64,000 nucleotides of DNA from Actinokineospora alba. GTDB lineage: Bacteria > Actinomycetota > Actinomycetes > Mycobacteriales > Pseudonocardiaceae. The notes beneath the pieces are model-generated. The model did not search any database and had not been told where the DNA came from. It saw only the letters and a program-made list of their open reading frames with translations. The position numbers and the translations under genes are program-made. Below, one piece after another: positions 28,911-36,729 of this stretch. The stretch spans positions 5,766,001 through 5,830,000 of the forward strand of contig NZ_SNXU01000001.1 of assembly GCF_004362515.1 (NCBI RefSeq), written 5' to 3'. Every line of letters starts with the position of its first letter. The stretch's first letter is position 1.

Positions 28911-30155
28911 ATGCTGGAACACCCGGCGACCACCGCCGAGAAGTCGGCCGACCAGTCCGACATCCGCAGGCACAACCTCTCGGTCGTGCTGCGCTCCCTG
29001 CGCGACGGCGGACCCAACACCCGCGCCAAGATCGCCGACGAGACCGGACTCACCAAAGCCGCCATGTCCAGCCTCGTCGCCGAACTCGCCGACCGCGGCC
29101 TCGTCCGCGAAGGCCAGTACGAGCAGACCGGATACACCGGTCGACCCGGCCGCGCGTACCAAGTGGACGGACACGTCTACGGGATCGGCGTCGAGATCAA
29201 CGTCGACTACGTCAGCACCATCGCCCTCGACCTCGCAGGCGACGTCCGCGACAACCGCCGACTCCCCCTCGACACCAAGGCGACCACCCCCGACGACGTC
29301 CTCGACACCGTCGCCGCCCTGCTCCGCCAAACCCTGCGCGCCACCGCCCTGCGCGGCTGCCGACCAATCGGCATCACCGTCGCCGCACCCGGCGTCGTCA
29401 ACCACGCCCAGGGCCTCGTGCAGTACGCCTCCAACCTCGGCTGGCGCGACGTCGCCGTCACCGCCGGACTGGCCAAACGCCTGCGCGGCCACCGCATCCC
29501 CATCCAGGTGGACAACGACGTCAAACTCTCCGCCATCGCCGAATGGGCCAGCGGCGTCGCCGCGGGCACACCCGACCTCGCCTACCTCTCCGGCGAGACC
29601 GGCGTCGGCGCCGGATTCCTCTCCGACGGCCGGATCGTGCGCGGCACCCGAGGCTTCTCCGGCGAGATCGGACACCTCCCCCTCGACCCCGACCTGCGCG
29701 AATGCACCTGCGGGCGGCGCGGCTGCTGGGAAACCATCGTCAGCCTCACCCACCTGCTGCGCCTCGCCGCCGACCCCGGTGACGAAGTCCACGACCCGCG
29801 ACGCGACATCGACGACCGACTCACCGAACTGCGCCGCCGAGCCGAACACGGCGACCGCCGCACCCTCGACGCGCTCGACACCATCGCGGGCAACCTCGGC
29901 CTCGGCGCCTCCGTGCTGATCAACATGGTCAACCCGGCGGTGCTGGTGCTCGGCGGCTACTTCGCCGCACTCGGCGACTTCCTCCTCGACGGCGTCAACC
30001 GCGAGGTCGACTCCCGGGTGGTCGCCCCCGACCTGGGCGGCTGCCGCATCGAGCTGTCCACCCTCGGCTTCGCCGCCGCCTGCCGCGGCGGCGCCCACGT
30101 CGCCCTCGAACGCGTCCTCGCCGACCCCACCGTCGTCCCCGCGCGCGTCGGCTGA
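28911..30155 (+). CDS. ROK-family sugar-responsive repressor
   Basis: This 414-residue regulator has an N-terminal winged helix (RRHNLSVVLRSLRDGGPNTRAKIADETGLTKAAMSSLV, residues 19-57) and a C-terminal ROK sugar-binding domain with GIGVEINVDYVST near 92, PIQVDNDVKLSAIAEW near 198, and the ROK zinc motif GHLPLDPDLRECTCGRRGCWE near 257-277. NagC/XylR-type relatives bind sugars or sugar phosphates and release DNA. It is divergent from the GH101 gene, so a GalNAc- or galactose-derived inducer is a reasonable inference. The 169-base gap between them must hold both promoters. Confidence 0.9.
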   Translation: MLEHPATTAEKSADQSDIRRHNLSVVLRSLRDGGPNTRAKIADETGLTKAAMSSLVAELADRGLVREGQYEQTGYTGRPGRAYQVDGHVYGIGVEINVDYVSTIALDLAGDVRDNRRLPLDTKATTPDDVLDTVAALLRQTLRATALRGCRPIGITVAAPGVVNHAQGLVQYASNLGWRDVAVTAGLAKRLRGHRIPIQVDNDVKLSAIAEWASGVAAGTPDLAYLSGETGVGAGFLSDGRIVRGTRGFSGEIGHLPLDPDLRECTCGRRGCWETIVSLTHLLRLAADPGDEVHDPRRDIDDRLTELRRRAEHGDRRTLDALDTIAGNLGLGASVLINMVNPAVLVLGGYFAALGDFLLDGVNREVDSRVVAPDLGGCRIELSTLGFAAACRGGAHVALERVLADPTVVPARVG

Positions 30156-30196
30156 TCGCGATACGGTTCCCGCCGGACAACTGGGGGGAACATCCG

Positions 30197-31021
30197 ATGC
30201 GCGTCGATCCGACCAACACCGAGCAGCTGACCGCCTGGGACGGCGGCCAAGGCGCCTTCTGGGCCAAGTGGGCCGACCGCTTCGATGAAGGAGTCGCCGC
30301 CTACCGCGACCACCTCCTCGCCGCGGCGGCGATCCAGCCCACCGACGCTGTGGTGGACATCGGCTGCGGCGCAGGCCAAACCACCCGAGACGCCGCCCGA
30401 TTGGCCCCCGAAGGGTCCGCCCTCGGCGTCGACCTCTCCTCCCCCATGCTCGACCTCGCCCGCGAGCGGGCCGGGCACCTCGCGAACGTGACCTTCCTGC
30501 AGGCCGACGCCCAGGTCCACCCGTTCCCGCCGGAGTCCTTCGACCTGGCACTGAGCCGCCACGGCGCCATGTTCTTCGGCGACCCACCCGCCGCCTTCAC
30601 CAACCTCGCCCGCTCCCTGCGCCCCACGGGACGGCTGGCCCTGCTGACCTGGCAACCCCCACACCGCAACGAGTGGGTCAGCACGTTCCGGGCGATCTTC
30701 GCCGGCCCAGACCAGCCCGCGCCGAAGTCACCACCCCCGTTCTCCCTGAGCGACCCGGACCACGTGCACCCCCTGCTGACCACAGCTGGATTCACCGATG
30801 TGCAACTCCACGGCCTCGAGGAACCCATGTACTTCGGCCGCGACGTCGACGACGCCTGCGACTTCCTCAGCGGGCAGTTCAGCTCAGCCCTACGCACCCT
30901 CGACGCCGACGCCCAAACCCACGTCCTCGACACCCTCCGCGCAAACCTGGCCGACCACCAGACACCCCACGGCATCCACTACGACTCCGCCGCCTGGCTC
31001 ATCACCGCCCACCGCGCCTGA
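30197..31021 (+). CDS. Class I SAM-dependent methyltransferase
   Basis: This 274-residue protein has the SAM motif I VVDIGCGAGQTTRDAA near residue 48, the acidic end of strand 2 in GVDLSSPMLDLAR near 72, and a post-I LQADAQVHPFPPESFDLALSRHGAMFF near 98-123. This order is the UbiE/Methyltransf_11 type. GGGGGGAA precedes the ATG. It lies 41 bases after the ROK gene. The substrate is unknown: a small molecule is more likely than a macromolecule. Confidence 0.85.
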   Translation: MRVDPTNTEQLTAWDGGQGAFWAKWADRFDEGVAAYRDHLLAAAAIQPTDAVVDIGCGAGQTTRDAARLAPEGSALGVDLSSPMLDLARERAGHLANVTFLQADAQVHPFPPESFDLALSRHGAMFFGDPPAAFTNLARSLRPTGRLALLTWQPPHRNEWVSTFRAIFAGPDQPAPKSPPPFSLSDPDHVHPLLTTAGFTDVQLHGLEEPMYFGRDVDDACDFLSGQFSSALRTLDADAQTHVLDTLRANLADHQTPHGIHYDSAAWLITAHRA

Positions 31022-31288
31022 CCTCTGCTGTCTCATCGCAGCGCCAATCCCCGGCACCCGCCCGGCTAGCCGGCGAGAACGGCCAGGGCAAGACCAACAT
31101 CGCGTCCAAGGGTGTTCCCTCCCCGTCCTGGCGTTTTTGGTTTGCGCAGAAAGCTGCGCCGATCTTTTGGCGCCACCATCGGATATCGTGATAGTTAATA
31201 GTTGATATTTAGGATCAGAACGAGTGAGGGGAGAGGCGAGGAAGGAGGTCAGAGCCAACGCGGGGGCGGTGTCGCGCGTCCTGAGGGC
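31022..31288. other. Gene-free gap with an AT-rich patch
   Basis: No gene, hairpin or repeat of note is seen in these 267 bases. The patch 31180-31215 is clearly richer in A and T than its surroundings, with TATCGTGATAGTTAATAG inside it, and may hold the promoter of the gene at 31289. An AAGGAGG at 31240-31246 has no start codon at a sensible distance in the frame of that gene. Confidence 0.4.
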
Positions 31289-31813
31289 ATGTCTGGTTCC
31301 TGGTGGCGGTGGGTCCGCGTCGCACTGGTCGTGATCGCGCTGCCCGCGTTGGTGATCGGCGCCTGTTTCGGGCTGCACGCGGTGCTGAATCCGTGGTCGC
31401 GGACGCTTCCGGGGGCGTGGGTGGGGACCGCGGCGTTCGGGCCCGGCGATGATCGGGTCGTGGCGATGACGCTGGTCTCCTACCCCGGCCAGGGGCGCGG
31501 TGACTCCGACCTCGACGGTGAGGCGGTGGTCTGCGGCCTGGCGGGCACGATGCGGTACCGGGTCTACGGCTACGTCGCCGACCGTGCCGCCAGCAGGCTG
31601 ACCCTCGACCTGGACGAGGAGACCCAGGGCGAAGGCATCTACCTCGGCACGGCGAAAGGCACCTGGAACGGCGCCGACGAGCTGGTCTTCACCGCGGACC
31701 TGCGCCGGCTCGGGCCGGACGGTGTCTCGGATTCGGCCATTCCCGACCCGCCGCCGACCACGGTGGCCCTGCGCCGGACGACCGATGAGACCGTGGCGGC
31801 GGCTTGCGGGTAG
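31289..31813 (+). CDS. Membrane-anchored protein of unknown function
   Basis: This 174-residue protein has one N-terminal hydrophobic helix (residues about 10-30, VRVALVVIALPALVIGACFGL) and a mature part with FGPGDDRVVAMTLVSYPGQGRG and GEGIYLGTAKGTWNGADELVFTADLRRLG, which suggests a small beta-barrel outside the membrane. The ATG at 31289 is chosen because the hydrophobic helix follows directly; the frame is open back to a TTG at 31202, so the start is uncertain. I do not recognise the family. Confidence 0.55.
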   Translation: MSGSWWRWVRVALVVIALPALVIGACFGLHAVLNPWSRTLPGAWVGTAAFGPGDDRVVAMTLVSYPGQGRGDSDLDGEAVVCGLAGTMRYRVYGYVADRAASRLTLDLDEETQGEGIYLGTAKGTWNGADELVFTADLRRLGPDGVSDSAIPDPPPTTVALRRTTDETVAAACG

Positions 31814-31914
31814 GTCGAACGGTCAGCTGTTCGTCGCGGAGGTGGACAGGAGGTCTTCCCCCTCTCCCCCGGCCTACCCGCACCGCCCGACTCCTACACC
31901 GGCAGGATGGGACT

Positions 31915-32652
31915 GTGGACCTATCGGACGGGTGCCTGCAATGCAACACCAAGCAAGACCTGGCGACCCTCGCGGGCGACCCGGCCGAGGTGCCTGACGA
32001 CCTCGTCACCAGGTTCGCGCGCGACCCGGTCGACCATTGGTCCAGCGAACAGTGGCGCCACCTGGCGCGGCGGTTCGCGCCTCGCATCGTCTCGCTGGTG
32101 CGGGCGCAGGCGGTCGATCCCGGCCTGGCCCTGCGGATCTTCGGCCAGTCCTACGCCGACCTGTCGAGCTGGCCCGCCGACGAGCGCCTGGCGACCGAGG
32201 ACGCGCTGAGCGCGGCGCTGGAGCACGCCTTGGAGCGTTGGGTGTCCTGGCACGTCGTCGACCTACTCGGCGGCTTGGCCTCCGTGCACGACGACCTTCG
32301 GCCCTGGCTCGCCCGGCTCGACGCCGCCGCCGGTCCGGGCGCGGAGGGCGGCGTCGTCCGGCTGGCGTGCCACTGGGCGACGGACCTGCTGTGGGGCGAG
32401 AGCGACTGGTTCGCCTGGTGGTTCACCGACGACCCGATGACGCCGGTCCGCGAATGGACCCTCGCGGCGAGGAACAGGGTCACCCGGTTCGCCGACGCCC
32501 ACCCTGAGTGCAAGACCGCGGGCGACGCAGTCATCGCCTACGACCTGCTGGACCGCGACGAGCCCAGCCCCTGGGTCTATCCGGGCTACGCCTGGGATTA
32601 CTGGACGCAACGTGGGCAGCCTGGCGGCTACGGCTGGCTCACGCCGACGTGA
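31915..32652 (+). CDS. Conserved-looking protein of unknown function
   Basis: This 245-residue protein begins at a GTG (MDLSDGCLQCNTKQDLATLAG) with a GGATGGGA just upstream; the longer frame to 31804 has low-complexity sequence and is unlikely. It is mostly helical and rich in Trp (SSEQWRHLARRF, ALERWVSWHVVDLLGGL, DWFAWWFTDD). A CxxC pair sits at residues 7-10. No enzymatic motif is recognised. Its stop is 7 bases from that of the convergent membrane-protein gene. Confidence 0.6.
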   Translation: MDLSDGCLQCNTKQDLATLAGDPAEVPDDLVTRFARDPVDHWSSEQWRHLARRFAPRIVSLVRAQAVDPGLALRIFGQSYADLSSWPADERLATEDALSAALEHALERWVSWHVVDLLGGLASVHDDLRPWLARLDAAAGPGAEGGVVRLACHWATDLLWGESDWFAWWFTDDPMTPVREWTLAARNRVTRFADAHPECKTAGDAVIAYDLLDRDEPSPWVYPGYAWDYWTQRGQPGGYGWLTPT

Positions 32653-32659
32653 CAGCCCC

Positions 32660-34027
32660 TCAGAGGTAGGCGAACAGCGGCGGGAAGACCAGGACCACGA
32701 CCCACGCCCACACGGCGTATACCGGCAGGTACGCGGTCTGCCAGCGTTCGAGTGCGGCGAACGGGGTGCGCCCGCGGACGAGGCCCACCATCAGCCACGC
32801 CGACCACGCCAGGTTCGCCAGCAGGATGATGTTCTCGCCGAGGGCGGCCGCCTTGTTCGGGGTGGTGCCGAACTCGGTGATGCGGCCGGTGATCTCCAGC
32901 AGCACCAACACATCGATGGCCAGCGCGCTGAGCACGAGGGCAAGCTGCAGCTTGTCGAACACCCCGGCCGGGGCCAGCGGGTCGCGGGCGGAGATGGAGT
33001 AGAGCAGCAGCCCGAGGACCACCACCAGCAGCAGGTCGAACAGGATCAGCGCTTCCCGTTCGACGTCGATGCCGCCGCTGGTGACGGCGAGGGCGACGAG
33101 GAAAGCCAGCAGTGCCACGGTGAACAGCGGGGTGAACAGTCGCGTGAGGACTGGGGCGATGTTCTCGACGACGCTCTGCTTGGCCTCGACCAGCCACCCG
33201 GCCACCACGACCGCCGCCGCGGCCCCGCAGGGGGCGACCCACTGCGCGATGAAGCCCTCCGGGGAGATCCCGATGGCCTCGAAGGTGCCGAACAGGAAGG
33301 CGATCAGCACACCACCGCCGAGTCCTATGAGGACGTAGTAGACGAACCACTCGCCGGTGAAACGGATGAAGTCCATCCGCCTGCGCGGCGCGCGCAGGTC
33401 GTCGGCGATGTAGGCCAGGCCGACGACGAGCCACAGGGCGATGGGGAGGTGGATGCTGGTCAGCACCAGCGATTGCGACTCGTCGGCGAGCGGGAAGGCG
33501 TTGGCGGCGACGGCGCCGATCGCGAACAGCGCCACCAGGACACCGATCACCGCTTTGCCCGCTTGCCTGCGCCACGCCAGGAAAGCCGCGAGCCAAGGCA
33601 GCGCGAACAGGCTGAGGTTGGCGGCGTAGAAAGCGCCGTCCTGTTCCAGGTTCAGGCCGAACAGCTCGGGCGCCTTGATCGACACCGCCGCGCCCGCCGC
33701 GCAGCCGACCATGGCGATCAGGTCGCGCCGTGACCGGGTGTCGGCTGCCGGGCTGTCGGTGTCGCCGGTGAGCACCAGTTGCTTCCACAGCCGTTCCGAG
33801 TGTTCCCGGGCGAACTCGCGGGACAGCTCGTCGAGGCTGCCCATGCGCTTGACCGCGACCAGGAACGCCTCGTCGGCGCGCAGGCCCGCGGCGACGAGTT
33901 CGTCGACCGAGCCGCGCAGGTGGTCTTCGAGTTCGTCGGCGTCGGCGCTCGTCAGCTCGCGGCGGCGCTGCACGTAGTGCCGCCACTGTGCGAACTGGGC
34001 TTCCAGTTCAGCCTGATCGTCCGTCAT
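32660..34027 (-). CDS. Multipass membrane protein with permease-prefix domain
   Basis: This 455-residue protein has a soluble N-terminal stretch of about 100 residues (AQFAQWRHYVQRRRELTSADADELEDHLRGSVDELVAAGLRADEAF) typical of the domain found beside PadR regulators and at the front of some permeases, followed by about ten hydrophobic helices. Its ATG overlaps the padR stop (ATGA), so the pair is translationally coupled. The PadR protein probably controls the pair. Such proteins are linked with envelope stress or antibiotic response in other bacteria, but the function here is unknown. Confidence 0.75.
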   Translation of the reverse strand: MTDDQAELEAQFAQWRHYVQRRRELTSADADELEDHLRGSVDELVAAGLRADEAFLVAVKRMGSLDELSREFAREHSERLWKQLVLTGDTDSPAADTRSRRDLIAMVGCAAGAAVSIKAPELFGLNLEQDGAFYAANLSLFALPWLAAFLAWRRQAGKAVIGVLVALFAIGAVAANAFPLADESQSLVLTSIHLPIALWLVVGLAYIADDLRAPRRRMDFIRFTGEWFVYYVLIGLGGGVLIAFLFGTFEAIGISPEGFIAQWVAPCGAAAAVVVAGWLVEAKQSVVENIAPVLTRLFTPLFTVALLAFLVALAVTSGGIDVEREALILFDLLLVVVLGLLLYSISARDPLAPAGVFDKLQLALVLSALAIDVLVLLEITGRITEFGTTPNKAAALGENIILLANLAWSAWLMVGLVRGRTPFAALERWQTAYLPVYAVWAWVVVLVFPPLFAYL

Positions 34028-34398
34028 GCGTAACCCCCCAGCTGGATCGCGATCAGCGGCCGGGTATCGCCCCGGCCGAGCCAGATCTCCTTGAGCGTGT
34101 CGACCACGGTGTCCCACTGGCGGCGCTGCTCGGCGAGCTCGGCCAGGCCGCTGCGGGTGATTCGGTAGTACTTGCGGCGCCGCTCCCCCGCGACCGACCG
34201 CCAGTCGGACTCGACATGGCCGAGGCGCTCCAGCCGGTGCAGCAACGGGTAGAGCAGCCCCTCGGTCCAGTCCAGCTCGCCGCCGGACAGCTCGCTGATC
34301 CGCCGCAGGATCGCGTAGCCGTAGCTGTCCGCCTCGGCCAGGATGCCCAGCACCATCGGCGTCGCCGAGGCGGCCACGAGATCCTTGGTGACTTTCAC
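34024..34398 (-). CDS. PadR-family transcriptional repressor
   Basis: This 124-residue winged-helix protein matches PadR from VLGILAEADSYGYAILRRISELSGG (residues 16-40) through GLLYPLLHRLERLGHVESDWR to RRKYYRITRSGLAELAEQRRQW. The GTG at 34398 with GGAGG 6 bases upstream starts the protein exactly at the usual N-terminus (VKVTKDLVAASATPMVLG); the frame is open much further but that part is spurious. It should bind its own promoter, where a duplicated 13-bp motif is present. The membrane protein downstream is its likely target. Confidence 0.88.
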   Translation of the reverse strand: MKVTKDLVAASATPMVLGILAEADSYGYAILRRISELSGGELDWTEGLLYPLLHRLERLGHVESDWRSVAGERRRKYYRITRSGLAELAEQRRQWDTVVDTLKEIWLGRGDTRPLIAIQLGGYA

Positions 34399-34426
34399 AC
34401 GACCTCCGGCTCGTACCCTAGATCTG

Positions 34427-34466
34427 CGATGCATAGTAGCTCGATGCATAGTAGCGCTAGGTATCG
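34427..34466. promoter_or_regulatory. Direct-repeat operator candidate upstream of padR
   Basis: CGATGCATAGTAG occurs twice, at 34427-34439 and 34442-34454, and a decayed third copy CGCTAGGTATCG follows at 34455-34466. The ATGCAT core is itself palindromic. The site lies 29-68 bases before the padR GTG and 80-119 bases before the divergent EEP-family gene. It is the best candidate for the PadR binding site and may also contain the padR -10 region. Confidence 0.5.
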
Positions 34467-34545
34467 TCTGCCGCAACGCGATCACACCTACGGGGTCACC
34501 GGCGATATAGGAGTCGACCCATCTCCGAATGGCGGGGGCGACGCC

Positions 34546-35538
34546 ATGATCGTCAAAGTCGGCACCTTCAACGTCCTGAACCTCGCACTGCCCGAGGTCC
34601 CCTACTACCCCGATGAGCTGCCGTACTCGATCGCCGAGTTCGACCGCAAGGCCGCCTGGATCGGCGAGCAGCTGCGGCGGATGGACGCCGACGTGGTGGG
34701 CTTCCAGGAAGTCTTCGCCGAGGCGGCGCTGCGCGAGGTTTGTGCCCGCTCCCAGGCGTTCGCCAGCGCGACCGTGGTCGCGCCCGGCGCGGACGGGGCG
34801 AGTGGCCCGCGGGTCGGCCTGGCCACGAACCTGCCGCTGGCCGAGCCCGCCGTGTCGATCACCGACTTCCCGCCGGGCCTGCACACCGCCGTGGACGGCA
34901 TCGCCCTGCCCGTGGGCACGTTCAGCCGCCCGGTCCTGCGCGCCCGCGTCGCCTTCTCCCCCACTGTCACCGTGACGGTGTTCGTCGTGCACCTGAAGTC
35001 CAAGCGGCCCATCGTCGACGTCACCATCCCGCCGCACGACCCGCGGGAGGAGGCGCTCGGCAAGGCGCGGTCGCTGATCCGCCGCACCGCCGAGGCGGCC
35101 GCGCTGCGGTTCCTGGTGTTGGACGAGGTCGTGGGCAACAGCGGGCCCGTGATCGTGCTCGGCGACCTCAACGACGGGCCGCGCGCGGTCTCCACGGAGA
35201 TCGTCGCGGGCGACCTGCCGTCGCGGTTCTGGCCGCGGGGACCAGAGCTGCGCCAGGCGTACTGGGACCGGGCGCTCTACTCCGCCCACGAACTGCAGGC
35301 CAGGAACATCGGCCGCGACGTCGGGTACTCGCACATCTTCAACAGCCACTACGAGAACCTCGACCACATCCTGGTGAGCCAGGAGTTCTACGACCGCAAC
35401 CCGAACCGGCTCGGCGAACTGGCCAACCTCCGGCACTTCAACGACCACCTGGTCGACAACCAGCTCAGCAACGACCGCCCCGACCGCACCACGTCCGACC
35501 ACGCCCAACTGGTCGCCGAGATCGACCTGCGAGCCTGA
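34546..35538 (+). CDS. Endonuclease/exonuclease/phosphatase-family protein
   Basis: This 330-residue protein has the EEP-fold motifs: VGTFNVLNL near residue 5, DADVVGFQEVFAE near 46, FVVHLKSKRP near 147, GPVIVLGDLNDGP near 203, and the C-terminal DHILVSQEF and TTSDHAQLVAEI. Length and motifs agree with Mg-dependent phosphodiesterases of this superfamily, including DNases and sphingomyelinase-like proteins. No signal peptide is seen. The ATG at 34546 begins the fold. It diverges from padR. Confidence 0.85.
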   Translation: MIVKVGTFNVLNLALPEVPYYPDELPYSIAEFDRKAAWIGEQLRRMDADVVGFQEVFAEAALREVCARSQAFASATVVAPGADGASGPRVGLATNLPLAEPAVSITDFPPGLHTAVDGIALPVGTFSRPVLRARVAFSPTVTVTVFVVHLKSKRPIVDVTIPPHDPREEALGKARSLIRRTAEAAALRFLVLDEVVGNSGPVIVLGDLNDGPRAVSTEIVAGDLPSRFWPRGPELRQAYWDRALYSAHELQARNIGRDVGYSHIFNSHYENLDHILVSQEFYDRNPNRLGELANLRHFNDHLVDNQLSNDRPDRTTSDHAQLVAEIDLRA

Positions 35539-35565
35539 GCACGTGCTGATCCCTAACATTCAGGC

Positions 35566-36006
35566 ATGACCACTCTCGACTCCCCCATCCCGCGGTTCCA
35601 CCTGGCAGTGCCCGTCGACGACCTGGATGCGGCGCGCCACTTCTACGGCGAGGTGCTCGGGCTGGCGCGGGGCCGCAGCGCGGAGACCTGGGTGGACTGG
35701 AACCTGCACGGCCACCAGTTCGTCACGCACCTCGCGCCAAGCCGTGCGGCCCAGGTGAGCAACCCGGTCGACGGGCACGACGTGCCGGTCCCGCACTTCG
35801 GCCTGATCCTGACCGTGCCGGAGTTCGGCAGGCTCGCCGAGCGGCTGCGGACGGCGGGCACCGAGTTCGTCATCGAGCCGTATGTGCGGTTCGAGGGGCA
35901 GACCGGCGAGCAGTGGACCATGTTCCTGCTCGACCCGGCGGGGAACGCCCTCGAGTTCAAGGCGTTCGCCGACGACTCCCAGGTGTTCGCCGCGGGAAAG
36001 GACTGA
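35566..36006 (+). CDS. VOC-family dioxygenase/glyoxalase-like protein
   Basis: This 146-residue protein is a single VOC domain: [23 protein letters not shown] at the N-terminus, [10 protein letters not shown] in the middle, [12 protein letters not shown], and [14 protein letters not shown] at the end. The His in FHLAVP, the His in PHFG and the Glu in LEFKAF are probable metal ligands. Relatives include glyoxalases, ring-cleavage dioxygenases and antibiotic-binding proteins. It is 2 bases upstream of the NAD-binding gene and likely co-transcribed. Confidence 0.82.
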   Translation: MTTLDSPIPRFHLAVPVDDLDAARHFYGEVLGLARGRSAETWVDWNLHGHQFVTHLAPSRAAQVSNPVDGHDVPVPHFGLILTVPEFGRLAERLRTAGTEFVIEPYVRFEGQTGEQWTMFLLDPAGNALEFKAFADDSQVFAAGKD

Positions 36007-36008
36007 TC

Positions 36009-36659
36009 ATGAAGGTGTTCCTGATCGGCGCCGGTGGCGGGGTGGGACGTCGGCTCGCCGCGCTGCTGACGGCTCGCGGCGACCACGTGACCGGCATGCA
36101 CCGCGCGCCAACCCAGGCCGACACCGTGCGCTCGGTGGACGCGACCCCAGTGCTCGGCGACCTCATCGCCGACTCGGTGGACGGGCTGGCGGAGAAGATC
36201 CGCGGGCACGACGCCGTGGTGTCCTCGGCGGGCGCGCACGGCACCGGCATGGACAAGACCAGCGCCATCGACGGCGAGGGCCTGGTGAAGACGGCCGCCG
36301 CGGCCGCCCGCGCGGGCGTGTCGAGGCTCCTGCTGGTGTCGGTGTTCCCGGAAGCGGGGCGTGACCGTGAGACCAGCGAAGGTTTCGAGCACTACATGAA
36401 GGTCAAGAAGACCGCCGATGTCCACCTCGCGGGCACCGAGCTCGACTGGCTCATCGTCCGGCCGGGCACGCTCCGGGACGAGCCGGGCACCGGCCGAGTG
36501 ACCGCGGGCCTGGCGATCGAGTACGGCGCCATCCCCCGCGACGATGTGGCCGCGTTCCTCGCCGCCGCCCTGCGCGAACCGGCCTTGAACCGCGTCGTCG
36601 TCGAACTCACCGCGGGCGAGACACCCGTCGCCGACGCGGTCGCACAGCTCGTGACCTGA
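36009..36659 (+). CDS. NAD(P)-binding atypical SDR protein
   Basis: This 216-residue Rossmann protein starts MKVFLIGAGGGVGRRLAALL, the dinucleotide-binding GxxGxxG. It then has the atypical SDR/NmrA-like features DAVVSSAGAHGTG near residue 75, GVSRLLLVSVFPEAG near 105 and the W-containing ELDWLIVRPGTLRDEPGTG near 145. Relatives act as NAD(P)H sensors or flavin-type reductases. It lies directly after the VOC gene. No specific reaction can be read. Confidence 0.82.
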   Translation: MKVFLIGAGGGVGRRLAALLTARGDHVTGMHRAPTQADTVRSVDATPVLGDLIADSVDGLAEKIRGHDAVVSSAGAHGTGMDKTSAIDGEGLVKTAAAAARAGVSRLLLVSVFPEAGRDRETSEGFEHYMKVKKTADVHLAGTELDWLIVRPGTLRDEPGTGRVTAGLAIEYGAIPRDDVAAFLAAALREPALNRVVVELTAGETPVADAVAQLVT

Positions 36660-36729
36660 CCCAGTCCGCGCCCGTTGGCAGTTGTGCGGGAGTCTCACAC
36701 TGCAAGCGATCGATTCCGGGGAGGCGGGC

